From Sphingosinicella sp041916975 (GTDB lineage: Bacteria > Pseudomonadota > Alphaproteobacteria > Sphingomonadales > Sphingomonadaceae): 64,000 bases of DNA. The first letter of the stretch is position 1; every line of letters begins with the position of its first letter. Positions 16,718-25,286 of the stretch are shown here, in pieces. The stretch is taken from the NCBI RefSeq assembly GCF_041916975.1, contig NZ_JAYRYK010000001.1, forward strand, positions 682,001-746,000, written 5' to 3'. Both the position numbers and the translations under genes were made by a program. The notes under the pieces were generated by a model. That model had not been told where the DNA came from, made no database searches, and saw nothing but the letters and a program-made list of their open reading frames with translations.

Positions 16718-17598
16718 CAAGCGATCCCGGCATGGGCCATCGCAGCATCCACAATGCGCCGTGAGGCCTCTCCGGCTGGGACCATCGGCAGACGCAGCTC
16801 TTCACGCAGCTTGCCGAGCTTCGAAAGCGCATATTTCGCTGGGCCAGGGCTTGCGTCGGAGAAGAGGCCGGCGTGCAGAGGATAGAGCCGGTCCTGAAAC
16901 GCGAGCGCATCGTCCCAGCGCTTTTCGCGGCAGGCGGTCTGGAACTCGGCACACAGACGCGGAGCAACGTTCGCCGTCACAGAGATGCAGCCGTGCGCAC
17001 CCGACGCCATGATGCCGAGCGTCATATCGTCGTTGCCCGAAAGCTGAATGAAGTCGTTGCCGCAGGAAAGCCGCTGTTCCGAAATGCGCTGAAGCACACC
17101 GGTCGCATCCTTCACGCCGACGATGTTCGGAATCTCCGAAAGCCGCTTCATCGTTGCGGGCGTAATGTCCACGATGCTGCGTCCGGGGATGTTGTAGAGG
17201 ATGATCGGCAGACCGGTCGCCTCGGCGACCGCCTTGAAGTGGCGGTAGAGCCCCTCCTGATTGGGCTTGTTGTAGTAGGGGCTGACGACGAGCGCCGCAT
17301 CCGCCCCTGCCTTCTCGGCGTGGCGGACGTGCGAGACCGCGCACGCCGTGTCGTTGGAGCCGCAGCCCGCGATCACTGGCACCCGGCCGGCAGCCGCCTT
17401 GATGCAGGCGGCGATCACGGCATTGTGCTCTTCGATCGTCATCGTGGCCGATTCGCCGGTGGTGCCGCAAGGCACGAGGCCGGTGCTGCCTTCGGCGATC
17501 TGCCAGTCCACAAACGCCTCGAAGGTGGCAAAATCCACCGACCCGTCGCGGAACGGGGTGACAAGTGCCGGAATGGAACCGTAAAATCTCGCTGTCAT
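16717..17598 (-). CDS. dapA: 4-hydroxy-tetrahydrodipicolinate synthase
   Basis: Condenses pyruvate with aspartate semialdehyde, the first step of the lysine and diaminopimelate branch, so it feeds peptidoglycan synthesis. The 293-residue TIM-barrel protein has GSIPALVTPF (7-16), GTTGES (45-50), the catalytic tyrosine Y135 in YNIPGR and the Schiff-base lysine K163 in GVKDATG. Length is normal. It is transcribed leftwards ahead of smpB and is divergent from the lytic transglycosylase gene; the 89-bp gap between them should hold both promoters. Confidence 0.96.
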   Translation of the reverse strand: MTARFYGSIPALVTPFRDGSVDFATFEAFVDWQIAEGSTGLVPCGTTGESATMTIEEHNAVIAACIKAAAGRVPVIAGCGSNDTACAVSHVRHAEKAGADAALVVSPYYNKPNQEGLYRHFKAVAEATGLPIILYNIPGRSIVDITPATMKRLSEIPNIVGVKDATGVLQRISEQRLSCGNDFIQLSGNDDMTLGIMASGAHGCISVTANVAPRLCAEFQTACREKRWDDALAFQDRLYPLHAGLFSDASPGPAKYALSKLGKLREELRLPMVPAGEASRRIVDAAMAHAGIA

Positions 17599-17687
17599 GC
17601 TACTCTCGCCCGTTGCCTCCTCGCGCGCCGCTCACGCAGCGGCCGCAGTCGGCCTGTTTGTGGCGTCATAGGAGGCTCGGAAAGTCT

Positions 17688-19745
17688 GTGTCCAGTATTA
17701 CCAGCGTTCTTATGCGATTTGCCCTGCTTTCGGCGGCTACGCTCGTCGCGCCGCCCGCCGTTGCCCAGTCTCGTGTTGATGCGGATGCGTTGAAGGCGGG
17801 TCTGGAAGCGCAGGCCCGCCGCGAGTTCCGCCCCGTCTCCGCGATGGGTGTCAGCGGCTCGCCAACCGCGCAGAAGCTGCTGATATGGGATCGGCTGCGG
17901 CGTCCGGAATACGCGGCCACGTTCTCGGAGTTCTCCGAATTCCTGCGCGCCAATGCAGACTGGCCGGGCGCCGACGACCTACGCCGCCGCGCCGAGGGCA
18001 CGATCAGCGACACGACGCCGATGGCAGCGCGGCTCTCCTTCTTCCGCGCGTTGCCGCCGCTTTCAGGCATCGGCCGCTTCCGCCACGCCGAAGCGCTGAT
18101 GGCGGCGGGTATGACCAACGCCGCCAACACCGAAGCGAAGCAGGCGTGGCGCATGGGCGGCATCGGCCCCGCGCTTGAAAACCAGTTCCTCGCAGCGTTC
18201 GGCGGCATCCTCAGCCGCGACGATCACGTGTTCCGCATGGATCGGCTGCTCTGGCTGCGCGATCTCTCCACCGCAACGCGGATGCTGGCCTTCCTGTCGG
18301 GCAGCGACCGCACGCTTGCAGAAGCGCGCATTGCGCTACAGCGGGCAGCGGCTGCGAAGGGCGCTGCCTCGGCACCTGCGGCGGTGGATGCCAACCTCGC
18401 CATCGGCAAGCTCGGCACCGGTTTCGAAAACGACCCCGGCCTTATCGCCGACCGCAGCGCCTTCCTGCGCGCCAGCGGCAACAGTCTTGCCGCGCGCCAG
18501 CTTCTTGCACGCGCCGAAATCGCCCCTGGTAGCGCGGGAGACCGCAACGCCTGGATGACCGAGGTACTGGCGGCAGCACGCGGCGCGGTGAACGACAACC
18601 AGAACAGCCTTGCCTTCGAGATCGCCCACAATCACGGTGGCTTCGCCTTCGACCGTGCGCTGACCAGCTACAGCGCGGCCGAGCGCGATACCTTCACCAG
18701 CCTCGAATGGCTGGCGGGGTGGACGGCGCTCCACAAGCTGAACCGCGCGCGCGAAGCCGTCCGCCATTTCGAGAATTTCGCGGCGGCTGCTGCGTTCGCG
18801 GGCACGCGCTCACGCGGGCACTATTGGGCAGGGCGCGCCGCAGAAGCTGCCGGGCTCACCATCGACGCCAACCGCAATCTCGAAACCGCGGCGCGCTTCC
18901 CCCTCACCTTCTATGGCCAGCTCGCCGCCGAACGGCTGAACCGGCCGCTTTCGATTCCCGCAACCGCTGATCCCGCCGTACCGACACCCGAGCGTCAGGC
19001 GTTCGCAGCGGACGACCGCGTCGAGGCTGCCCGCCTGCTCGGCATGGCCGGCGACCGGGCGAAGCAGACATTGTTCCTGAAAACGCTCGCAGACGGCGCG
19101 AAGACCTCAGCGCGCGAATTCCTCGTCAGCGAACTCGCGCAGCAGCTCGGCCGCGCCGACTATGCGCTGATCGCGAGCCGCGGCGAAATGGTGGACGGGC
19201 CGCCCGCAATCCTGCGTTTCGCCTATCCGCAGCTGCCCGTCGGCGGCGTACTGACAAGCAACTGGACGATGATCCACGCGATCACACGCCAGGAAAGCCG
19301 CTTCGATCCCACCGCCGTCAGCCGTGCCGGTGCGCGCGGCCTGATGCAGCTGATGCCGGGTACGGCGCGCGAGACGGCGGGCAAGATGGGCACGACCTAT
19401 CGCCCCGAAGCGCTGACCGGCGACCCCAACTACAACGTCCAGCTCGGATCGACCTACTACCTCAACCTCGTCGACCAGTGGGGCGGCAACCACATGCTCG
19501 CTGTCGCCTCGTACAACGCCGGGGCGGGCAATGTGCGCAAGTGGATCACCGCGAACGGCGACCCCCGGCTGCCGAGCGTCGATGCTGTGCGCTGGGTGGA
19601 GGAAATCCCGTTCACCGAAACGCGCGGCTACGTGCGCGCCGTGCTGGAAAACGCGGTGGTCTACGACCGGCTCAATCCGTCCCGCGCGGGCCAGCCCTCC
19701 ACCAACACACTCTCGGCGTGGATCGGCAAGAATCGGCCCGGTTGA
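17688..19745 (+). CDS. slt: Soluble lytic murein transglycosylase (Slt70 type)
   Basis: Periplasmic enzyme that cleaves peptidoglycan glycan strands with formation of 1,6-anhydro-muropeptides. The 685-residue protein has a signal peptide ending VAPPAVAQS, a long alpha-helical superhelix (about 35-500) and a C-terminal SLT domain: the catalytic Glu536 in TRQESRFDPTA, then SRAGARGLMQLMPGTA, NVQLGSTYYL and ASYNAGAGNVRKW. I choose GTG 17688 because AGGAGG lies 12 bases upstream; ATG 17712 at MRFALLSAATL is a serious alternative and would give a tighter signal peptide. greB follows after 16 bases. Confidence 0.9.
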   Translation: MSSITSVLMRFALLSAATLVAPPAVAQSRVDADALKAGLEAQARREFRPVSAMGVSGSPTAQKLLIWDRLRRPEYAATFSEFSEFLRANADWPGADDLRRRAEGTISDTTPMAARLSFFRALPPLSGIGRFRHAEALMAAGMTNAANTEAKQAWRMGGIGPALENQFLAAFGGILSRDDHVFRMDRLLWLRDLSTATRMLAFLSGSDRTLAEARIALQRAAAAKGAASAPAAVDANLAIGKLGTGFENDPGLIADRSAFLRASGNSLAARQLLARAEIAPGSAGDRNAWMTEVLAAARGAVNDNQNSLAFEIAHNHGGFAFDRALTSYSAAERDTFTSLEWLAGWTALHKLNRAREAVRHFENFAAAAAFAGTRSRGHYWAGRAAEAAGLTIDANRNLETAARFPLTFYGQLAAERLNRPLSIPATADPAVPTPERQAFAADDRVEAARLLGMAGDRAKQTLFLKTLADGAKTSAREFLVSELAQQLGRADYALIASRGEMVDGPPAILRFAYPQLPVGGVLTSNWTMIHAITRQESRFDPTAVSRAGARGLMQLMPGTARETAGKMGTTYRPEALTGDPNYNVQLGSTYYLNLVDQWGGNHMLAVASYNAGAGNVRKWITANGDPRLPSVDAVRWVEEIPFTETRGYVRAVLENAVVYDRLNPSRAGQPSTNTLSAWIGKNRPG

Positions 19746-19761
19746 GACGATCGTTAGAAAA

Positions 19762-20247
19762 ATGGCTGATATCCCCAACTACATCACGCCCGCAGGCATG
19801 AAGGCGCTTGTCGAGGCGCACCGCGCGCTCTTCGAGGTCGAGCGGCCCAAGATCGTCGAAATCGTCTCGTGGGCGGCCGGGAATGGCGACCGCTCGGAAA
19901 ACGGCGATTACCTTTATGGCCGCAAGCGGCTGCGCGAGATCGACCGTGAGCTGACCCGTATTTCGAAGCGGCTGAAAAATGCCCGTGTCGTCGATCCGGC
20001 AAAGCAGCCCGACAAGTCGCGTGTGTTCTTTGGCGCCACCGTCACCGTCGCGGACGAAGACGACCGGCAGCGCACGATCACGATCGTGGGGGAGGATGAG
20101 ACGGACACGCCGCGCGGCCACATTTCATGGCGCGCGCCGCTCGCCACCGCGCTGAAGGGCGCGGCGATCGGAGACCTGAGGAGCGTCCGCCTGCCGGGGG
20201 GCGTGCAGGAGCTTGAGGTCGTCTCGATCGCCTATCCTAATAGTTGA
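19762..20247 (+). CDS. greB: Transcription elongation factor GreB
   Basis: Binds RNA polymerase through the secondary channel and stimulates cleavage of backtracked transcripts. The 161-residue protein has the GreA/GreB N-terminal coiled coil with NYITPAGMKAL, ERPKIVEIVSWAAGNGDRSE and NGDYLYGRKRLREIDREL, whose acidic tip is typical. The C-terminal FKBP-like domain has VFFGATVTVADEDD and a terminal VVSIAYP. The GDRSENGDYLYGRKRLREID variant is the GreB form. It begins 16 bases after slt and its end overlaps the end of the opposing EF-hand gene by 11 bp. Confidence 0.92.
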   Translation: MADIPNYITPAGMKALVEAHRALFEVERPKIVEIVSWAAGNGDRSENGDYLYGRKRLREIDRELTRISKRLKNARVVDPAKQPDKSRVFFGATVTVADEDDRQRTITIVGEDETDTPRGHISWRAPLATALKGAAIGDLRSVRLPGGVQELEVVSIAYPNS

Positions 20248-21196
20248 AGCTGTACCGGTACTCGTCGCGCAGTTCCTCGACGCCGAAGCGGATTTCTCCG
20301 TCGTTCAGGTAGCCGTCGCGATTGCGGTCTGCCAGACGGGCGAACTCACGGTTGGCGCGCCGTGCCTCGTCCTTCGAAAGCTGGCCGTTGCGGTTGCGAT
20401 CGAAGTTCCACATCACCCAGTGCTTCGCCGCCGGGTCTTGCCGGAGCCACGGATCGAGCAACGCCCAACCGCTGCCATACTGCGAACCGTAAAAGCCGTA
20501 GCCGGGGCGATACCAGGAATCGTAGTCGTAGTGACCGTAGTAGCGGTTATCGAAGTAGAAGGCGCTCGAACCCCACCAGTACGGACGATAACGGTAGCTG
20601 GGGCTGGGGCGCACGATCACGACAGGACGTCGATTGTGGTCGCGCCAGCGGTCCCGATCCCTGTCGCGGTTACGGTCGTTATCCCGCCAACGATCGCGAT
20701 CACGGTCCCGATCTTTGTCCCGGTCGCGCCAATCGTTATCGCGATCCCGATTCCGGTCGCGATCCCAGTTTCGGTTGTCGTTCCGGTCGCGGTTTCGGTC
20801 CCAATCACGGCGATCGCCGTCGCGGCCGTCCCGGTCGCGGTTGTTCCAGTCACGACCCGGATTGCGGTTATTGTCGCGATTGTTGTCGCCGTAACGCTGA
20901 TTGTCGCGGCCGATCACACCGTTCATACGCTGCTGCACGGCCTCCGCCTGTCGCGGCGCTTCCACGCGCGATTGGCGGGGCTCCGGCGTCTCGATCCGGC
21001 GGACCTGGCCACGTTCCGGCTGAACAACCCGCGGCGGCCTTGCCTCGGGTGCGCGCGGCGCCTCGCGATTGACCTGCATCCCACGCTCGCGCTGCGAGCG
21101 CGGCCCGTCACGGTCGCGATCCTGTGCCATCACCGGACCGGCGAGAACCGCTGCAACCAGCGTACTCGCCATCAAACCTGCTTTGTGAACACGCAT
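20237..21196 (-). CDS. Exported EF-hand protein with long Arg/Asp/Asn repeat
   Basis: A 319-residue secreted or periplasmic protein. It has a signal peptide (MRVHKAGLMASTLVAAVLAG to about AQD). After an Arg/Glu/Pro-rich part (to about 100), a strikingly repetitive section of roughly 95 residues is built from Asp, Arg, Asn and Trp, in units such as DRDRNRDND and RDRDRDRWRD. Next comes a Tyr/Trp/Gly-rich segment (RPYWWGSSAFYFDNRYYGHY) and a C-terminal EF-hand pair with loops DRNRNGQLSKDE and DRNRDGYLNDGE. Start ATG 21196 is set by GGAG eight bases upstream. The EF-hands should bind calcium; the repeat is polyampholytic and probably disordered. The role is unknown. Similar RD-repeat EF-hand proteins occur in sphingomonads. 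Confidence 0.8.
   Translation of the reverse strand: MRVHKAGLMASTLVAAVLAGPVMAQDRDRDGPRSQRERGMQVNREAPRAPEARPPRVVQPERGQVRRIETPEPRQSRVEAPRQAEAVQQRMNGVIGRDNQRYGDNNRDNNRNPGRDWNNRDRDGRDGDRRDWDRNRDRNDNRNWDRDRNRDRDNDWRDRDKDRDRDRDRWRDNDRNRDRDRDRWRDHNRRPVVIVRPSPSYRYRPYWWGSSAFYFDNRYYGHYDYDSWYRPGYGFYGSQYGSGWALLDPWLRQDPAAKHWVMWNFDRNRNGQLSKDEARRANREFARLADRNRDGYLNDGEIRFGVEELRDEYRYSFNY
20640..20910 (-). repeat. Low-complexity tandem repeat encoding Arg-Asp-Asn units
   Basis: About 270 bases of imperfect short repeats of the type CGGTCGCGATC / CGGTCCCGATC (plus strand), entirely inside the EF-hand gene. Units are multiples of three bases and keep the reading frame, so the repeat evolves as protein. It is not a CRISPR array: no constant-length spacers are present. 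Confidence 0.75.
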
Positions 21197-21265
21197 TTCG
21201 AGCACTCCTGACCCAACGTCGTGGAGATTGCGACTCGCTCGTTGAATGGCGGCTGAAGGCGGGCG

Positions 21266-22060
21266 TTAGCCGAGGTTCAGCTTCTTGCCGAAAGCAGCCT
21301 TCGCCAGCTTCACGATATCGGGCGAAAGCGCAGGCGGTGACAGGTCGAGCCCATCTGAAAGCCGCTCCGCAACAAGGTTCAACGCGGTGATGCGCGCGGT
21401 CTTCTTGTGCTCGCCGTCGATGATCGTCCACGGCGCATAGGCCGTGTGCGTGCGGGCGAACATGTCTTCGGCGGCCTCGACATAGGCATCGCGCTTCAGC
21501 CGATTGCGGAAGTCCTCCGGCGAGACCTTCCAGCGCTTCGCGGGCGTTTCCAGCCGCTCGACCAGCCGCTCGTCCTGCTCCTCCTGGCTCACCGTGAAGA
21601 ATAACTTGATGATGACGGCGCCGTCATCGACGAGCGTCTTCTCGAAGGCGTTGATCTCATCGTAGGCACGGCGCCATTCGGCTTCGGTTGCGAAACCCTC
21701 GACGCGCTCCACGAGGACGCGCCCGTACCATGTGCGATCGAAGATGTTCACTTCGCCATGCGCCGGCAGCTTCTGCCAGAAACGCCAGAGATAGTGGTGA
21801 GCCCGCTCCTCGGCATCGGGCGCCTTGATCGGCTGCACGTCGAAAAAGCGCGGATCCCAAGGTGCGGTGAGCCGCTGGATGAAGCCGCCCTTCCCCGCCG
21901 CGTCGAGACCCTCGACCGCCACGATGGCACGGCGACGGCGGCCGATACAGCTTGCCTGCACGGCGGCCAGCCGCTCCTGCACCGTCTTCAGCGCCGCCTC
22001 GTAGTCGCCGTTCGAGACTTTCTCGAACTTCGGCAGGCGGTGGAGCGACGGCGCTTTCAT
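21266..22060 (-). CDS. ppk2: Polyphosphate kinase 2 family protein
   Basis: Cytoplasmic P-loop kinase that transfers phosphate between polyphosphate and nucleotides. The 264-residue protein is a one-domain PPK2 with Walker A in VEGLDAAGKGGFIQRL (K57), lid residues in APDAEERAHHYLWRF, Walker B in NIFDRTWYGRVLVERVEGFA and a C-terminal WTIIDGEHKKTARI. The subclass (class I on NDP, II on NMP, III on both) cannot be fixed by eye. It begins 5 bases after aspS, so the two are probably co-transcribed. ppk1 and ppx are 4-8 kb away on the same strand. Confidence 0.9.
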   Translation of the reverse strand: MKAPSLHRLPKFEKVSNGDYEAALKTVQERLAAVQASCIGRRRRAIVAVEGLDAAGKGGFIQRLTAPWDPRFFDVQPIKAPDAEERAHHYLWRFWQKLPAHGEVNIFDRTWYGRVLVERVEGFATEAEWRRAYDEINAFEKTLVDDGAVIIKLFFTVSQEEQDERLVERLETPAKRWKVSPEDFRNRLKRDAYVEAAEDMFARTHTAYAPWTIIDGEHKKTARITALNLVAERLSDGLDLSPPALSPDIVKLAKAAFGKKLNLG

Positions 22061-22064
22061 CGCC

Positions 22065-23852
22065 TTACCCCGCCTTGGGTTTCGGCAGGTCGAGCTTGAT
22101 CGAAAGCTCTTTCAGCTGTCGATCGGAGACACTGGCCGGGGCGTTCATCATCAAATCCTCGGCCTTCTGGTTCATCGGGAACAGCACCACCTCGCGGAGG
22201 TTCGGCTCGTCCGCCAGCAGCATGACGATGCGGTCGACGCCCGGCGCCGATCCGCCGTGCGGCGGGGCACCGAACTTGAAGGCGTTGATCATGCCCGAGA
22301 AGTTCGTGTCGACCTGTTCCTGGCTGTAGCCGGCGATCTCGAACGCCTTGTACATGATTTCCGGCTTGTGGTTCCGGATCGCACCCGACGACAGCTCGAT
22401 GCCGTTGCAGACGATATCGTACTGCCACGCGAGGATTTCGAGCGGGTTCTTCGTCTCCAGCGCCTCAAGCTCGCCCTGCGGCATCGAGAACGGGTTGTGC
22501 GAGAAGATGACCTGCTTGGCTTCCTCGTCGTACTCGAACATCGGGAAATCGACGATCCAGCAGAACTTGAAAGCCCCCTCCTCGATAAGCCCCAGGTCTT
22601 CGCCCACCTTGGTGCGCGCCTTGCCCGCGAGCTTCGCTGCGTCGGCTTCCTTGCCCGCCGCGAAGAACACGCCGTCGTCCGGGCCGAGGCCGAGCGCCGC
22701 GATCAGCTTCGCGGTCGCCTCCTCGCCGTGGTTCTTGGCAATGGGACCGGCAGGCACGCCGTCCTTGATGTTGATGTAGCCGAGACCAGCGAAGCCTTCG
22801 CTGCGCGCCCAGTCGTTCATGTCGTCGAAGAACTTGCGGCTACGCTCGCCCGCCTTCGGCGCGGGGACGGCGCGCACGACGTTGCCGCCTTCCACCATCT
22901 TCGCGAAGATGCCGAAGCCCGAACCGCGGAAGTGCTCGGTAACATCCACGATCTCGATGGGGTTGCGAAGGTCCGGCTTGTCGTTGCCGTACTTCAGCAT
23001 CGACTCGCGGTACGGAATGCGCGGGAACGACCCCGCCGGGGTCACCGACTTGCCGTTCGCGAACTCCTCGAACACACCCGCGAGCACGGGCTCGATCGCG
23101 TTGAACACGTCGTCCTGCGTCACGAAGCTCATCTCGAAGTCGAGCTGGTAGAACTCGCCGGGCGAACGGTCGGCGCGGGCATCCTCGTCGCGGAAGCAGG
23201 GCGCGATCTGGAAGTAGCGGTCGAAGCCCGCGACCATCAGGAGCTGCTTGAACATCTGCGGTGCCTGCGGCAGCGCGTAAAACTTGCCGGGGTGCATACG
23301 GCTCGGCACCAGGAAGTCGCGCGCGCCTTCGGGCGAGGATGCGGTCAGGATCGGCGTCTGGAACTCGGTGAAGCCCTGCTCGATCATGCGGCGGCGCAGC
23401 GAAGCGATGACGTTCGAACGCAGCACGATGTTGCGGTGCAGCCGGTCGCGGCGGAGGTCGAGGTAGCGGTACTTGAGGCGGATATCCTCCGGATACTCGG
23501 TATCCCCCGCCACCGGCATCGGCAGCTCGGACGCGGCGGACTGCACCGTCACCTCGGCGGCCCACAGCTCGATCTCGCCGGTCGGCAGGTTCGGGTTCAC
23601 GGTCGCGTCAGAGCGGGCGACGACCTTGCCGGTCACGGTGAGCACGCTCTCGGCCCGCGCGCCATCGAGCACGGAAAACGCCGGAGAATCCGTGTCGCAC
23701 ACCACCTGCGTGAGCCCGTAGTGGTCGCGAAGGTCGACGAACAGCAGCCCGCCGTGGTCCCGCTTCCGGTGGACCCAGCCCGAGATGCGGGCGGTATTGC
23801 CAACATCGGCCTTGCGAAGGGCGCTGCAATGGTGCGTGCGATAGACGTGCAT
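22065..23852 (-). CDS. aspS: Aspartyl-tRNA synthetase
   Basis: Class IIb aminoacyl-tRNA synthetase. The 595-residue protein has the N-terminal OB-fold anticodon domain (RISGWVHRKRDHGGLLFVDL), motif 2 in CFRDEDARADRSPGEFYQLD, the bacterial GAD insertion (about 290-420) and motif 3 in GSAPGVDRIVMLLAD. Length is standard for the bacterial type. I choose ATG 23852 (MHVYRTHHC), the typical family N-terminus, over an upstream in-frame start. It is divergent from rnd across about 100 bp and followed closely by ppk2. Whether it also charges tRNA-Asn cannot be judged from the window. Confidence 0.96.
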   Translation of the reverse strand: MHVYRTHHCSALRKADVGNTARISGWVHRKRDHGGLLFVDLRDHYGLTQVVCDTDSPAFSVLDGARAESVLTVTGKVVARSDATVNPNLPTGEIELWAAEVTVQSAASELPMPVAGDTEYPEDIRLKYRYLDLRRDRLHRNIVLRSNVIASLRRRMIEQGFTEFQTPILTASSPEGARDFLVPSRMHPGKFYALPQAPQMFKQLLMVAGFDRYFQIAPCFRDEDARADRSPGEFYQLDFEMSFVTQDDVFNAIEPVLAGVFEEFANGKSVTPAGSFPRIPYRESMLKYGNDKPDLRNPIEIVDVTEHFRGSGFGIFAKMVEGGNVVRAVPAPKAGERSRKFFDDMNDWARSEGFAGLGYINIKDGVPAGPIAKNHGEEATAKLIAALGLGPDDGVFFAAGKEADAAKLAGKARTKVGEDLGLIEEGAFKFCWIVDFPMFEYDEEAKQVIFSHNPFSMPQGELEALETKNPLEILAWQYDIVCNGIELSSGAIRNHKPEIMYKAFEIAGYSQEQVDTNFSGMINAFKFGAPPHGGSAPGVDRIVMLLADEPNLREVVLFPMNQKAEDLMMNAPASVSDRQLKELSIKLDLPKPKAG

Positions 23853-23953
23853 TCTCACTCGATTCCGGTGTTTGTGGCGGGCCAGACACATGCCTGCGCC
23901 CTTGTTGTCAAGGCGCTGGCATGGAAGCGCCGACCGCCCTAATAGAACCGTCC

Positions 23954-25117
23954 ATGAAAATCCATCCGCTGATTACCGATACCGAAACGCTCGCCGCCTT
24001 CTGTGCCCACCTCGCCACCGCCGACTATATCGCCGTCGACACCGAGTTCATGCGCGAGAACACATACTGGGCCGACCTTTGCCTGATCCAGCTCGCCTCG
24101 CCGGAGGAGGCCGCGGCTGTCGATCCGAAGGCGAGCGGCATCGACCTCAAGCCGATGCTCGACCTTCTCGTGGAGTCAGACGTCCTCAAGATCTTCCACG
24201 CGGGCGGTCAGGATATCGAGATCATCCACAACATGACCGGCAAGACGCCCTCGCCCGTGTTCGACACGCAGGTGGCGGCGATGGCGCTCGGGATGGGCGA
24301 GCAGGTCAGTTACATCAATCTTGTCGCCTCGTTCACCGGCGCCAATCTCGACAAGGGCGCCCGCTTCACGGACTGGGCGCGCCGCCCGCTCGACAAGCGC
24401 CAGCTTGATTACGCGATCGGCGATGTCACCCACCTCATCCAGTTGTTCCCGAAGCTGCTTGGTCGCCTGAAGAAAACCGGGCGCGGCGATTGGCTCGACG
24501 AGGAAATGGCGCGGCTGACGACGCCTGAAAACTACGTCAACGACCCATCAACCGCTTGGCAGCGCATCCGCCTGCCGAGCCGCAAGGCCGATGCGCTCGG
24601 ACGGCTGAAGGCGCTCGCCGCGTGGCGCGAGCTTGAAGCACAGCGCCGCGACCTGCCGCGCGGGCGTATCGTGAAGGACGAAACGCTCGCCGACCTCGCC
24701 GCGCATCCGCCCGGCGATCAGGAAGCGCTCGGCCGCGTGCGCGGGCTTTCGAAGACTTGGACGACGAACGATATGGGCGCGCGGCTGATGGAGGCGCTGG
24801 ATGCCGCCGTGCCAATGCCAGAAAGCGAAATGCCAGAGCGCGACGCAGGCAAACCACGCTTAGGATCGGATGCCGTTCTCGTCGCCGATCTCTTGAAGCT
24901 GCTTCTGAAGATTCGCTGCAAAGAGGCTGATGTCGCCCCGAAACTTATCGGCAAGGCAGACCACCTCGAAGCCCTCGCCGCGGGTGTCCGCGACGGGTTG
25001 CCGCTGCTGAACGGCTGGCGCTACGAAGTCTTTGGCCGCGATGCTCTTGCGCTGGTGGAAGGGCGGCTGAGCTTCGCCGTTCAGAACGGCAAGCTGAGGA
25101 TGACCGAGATCGCCTGA
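23954..25117 (+). CDS. rnd: Ribonuclease D
   Basis: 3'-5' exoribonuclease that trims tRNA and other stable RNA 3' ends. The 387-residue protein has the DEDD exonuclease core: DTEFMRENTYWADLCLIQLA (Exo I), KIFHAGGQDIEIIHNMTG (Exo II) and LDYAIGDVTHL (Exo III, DEDDy type), followed by an HRDC domain (about 200-280). Start ATG 23954 (MKIHPLITDTETL) is preferred on alignment with the family; an upstream in-frame ATG at 23921 adds 11 residues. It is transcribed alone, divergent from aspS. Confidence 0.93.
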   Translation: MKIHPLITDTETLAAFCAHLATADYIAVDTEFMRENTYWADLCLIQLASPEEAAAVDPKASGIDLKPMLDLLVESDVLKIFHAGGQDIEIIHNMTGKTPSPVFDTQVAAMALGMGEQVSYINLVASFTGANLDKGARFTDWARRPLDKRQLDYAIGDVTHLIQLFPKLLGRLKKTGRGDWLDEEMARLTTPENYVNDPSTAWQRIRLPSRKADALGRLKALAAWRELEAQRRDLPRGRIVKDETLADLAAHPPGDQEALGRVRGLSKTWTTNDMGARLMEALDAAVPMPESEMPERDAGKPRLGSDAVLVADLLKLLLKIRCKEADVAPKLIGKADHLEALAAGVRDGLPLLNGWRYEVFGRDALALVEGRLSFAVQNGKLRMTEIA

Positions 25118-25126
25118 CCCCAGGCG

Positions 25127-25176
25127 AAAGGTCACAAAGTTTATTCAGAAGCGCATTTTCTTACAGTGTGACTTTT
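25127..25176 (+). terminator. Candidate terminator after rnd
   Basis: AAAGGTCACA (25127-25136) can pair with TGTGACTTTT (25167-25176) over ten base pairs with one G-T wobble. The loop is 30 bases, long for an intrinsic terminator, but the right arm ends in TTTT. It starts 10 bases after the rnd stop. The rest of 25177-25286, between the convergent rnd and ppx genes, shows nothing I can name. Confidence 0.4.
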
Positions 25177-25286
25177 CGCGCGGCTGACACTCGCGCGTAT
25201 CGAATTTGCATGGACACAGGGCCTACAAAGCCCCTTTCAAAGAGCGGTGTCCAGCTTGCACACGCGTTCCTATTGGGCAACGCTGC

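Noticed and set aside
16232..17598. A tmRNA gene near smpB.
   Set aside because: No tRNA-like ends or tag reading frame can be seen in or beside the dapA-smpB region.
20640..20910. Direct repeats that could look like a CRISPR array.
   Set aside because: Units are short and variable, there are no spacers, and they encode the Arg/Asp repeat of a protein in frame.
22257..23942. A 561-residue open frame opposite aspS.
   Set aside because: Complement of aspS; composition is of the antisense type and no start signal or domain is visible.
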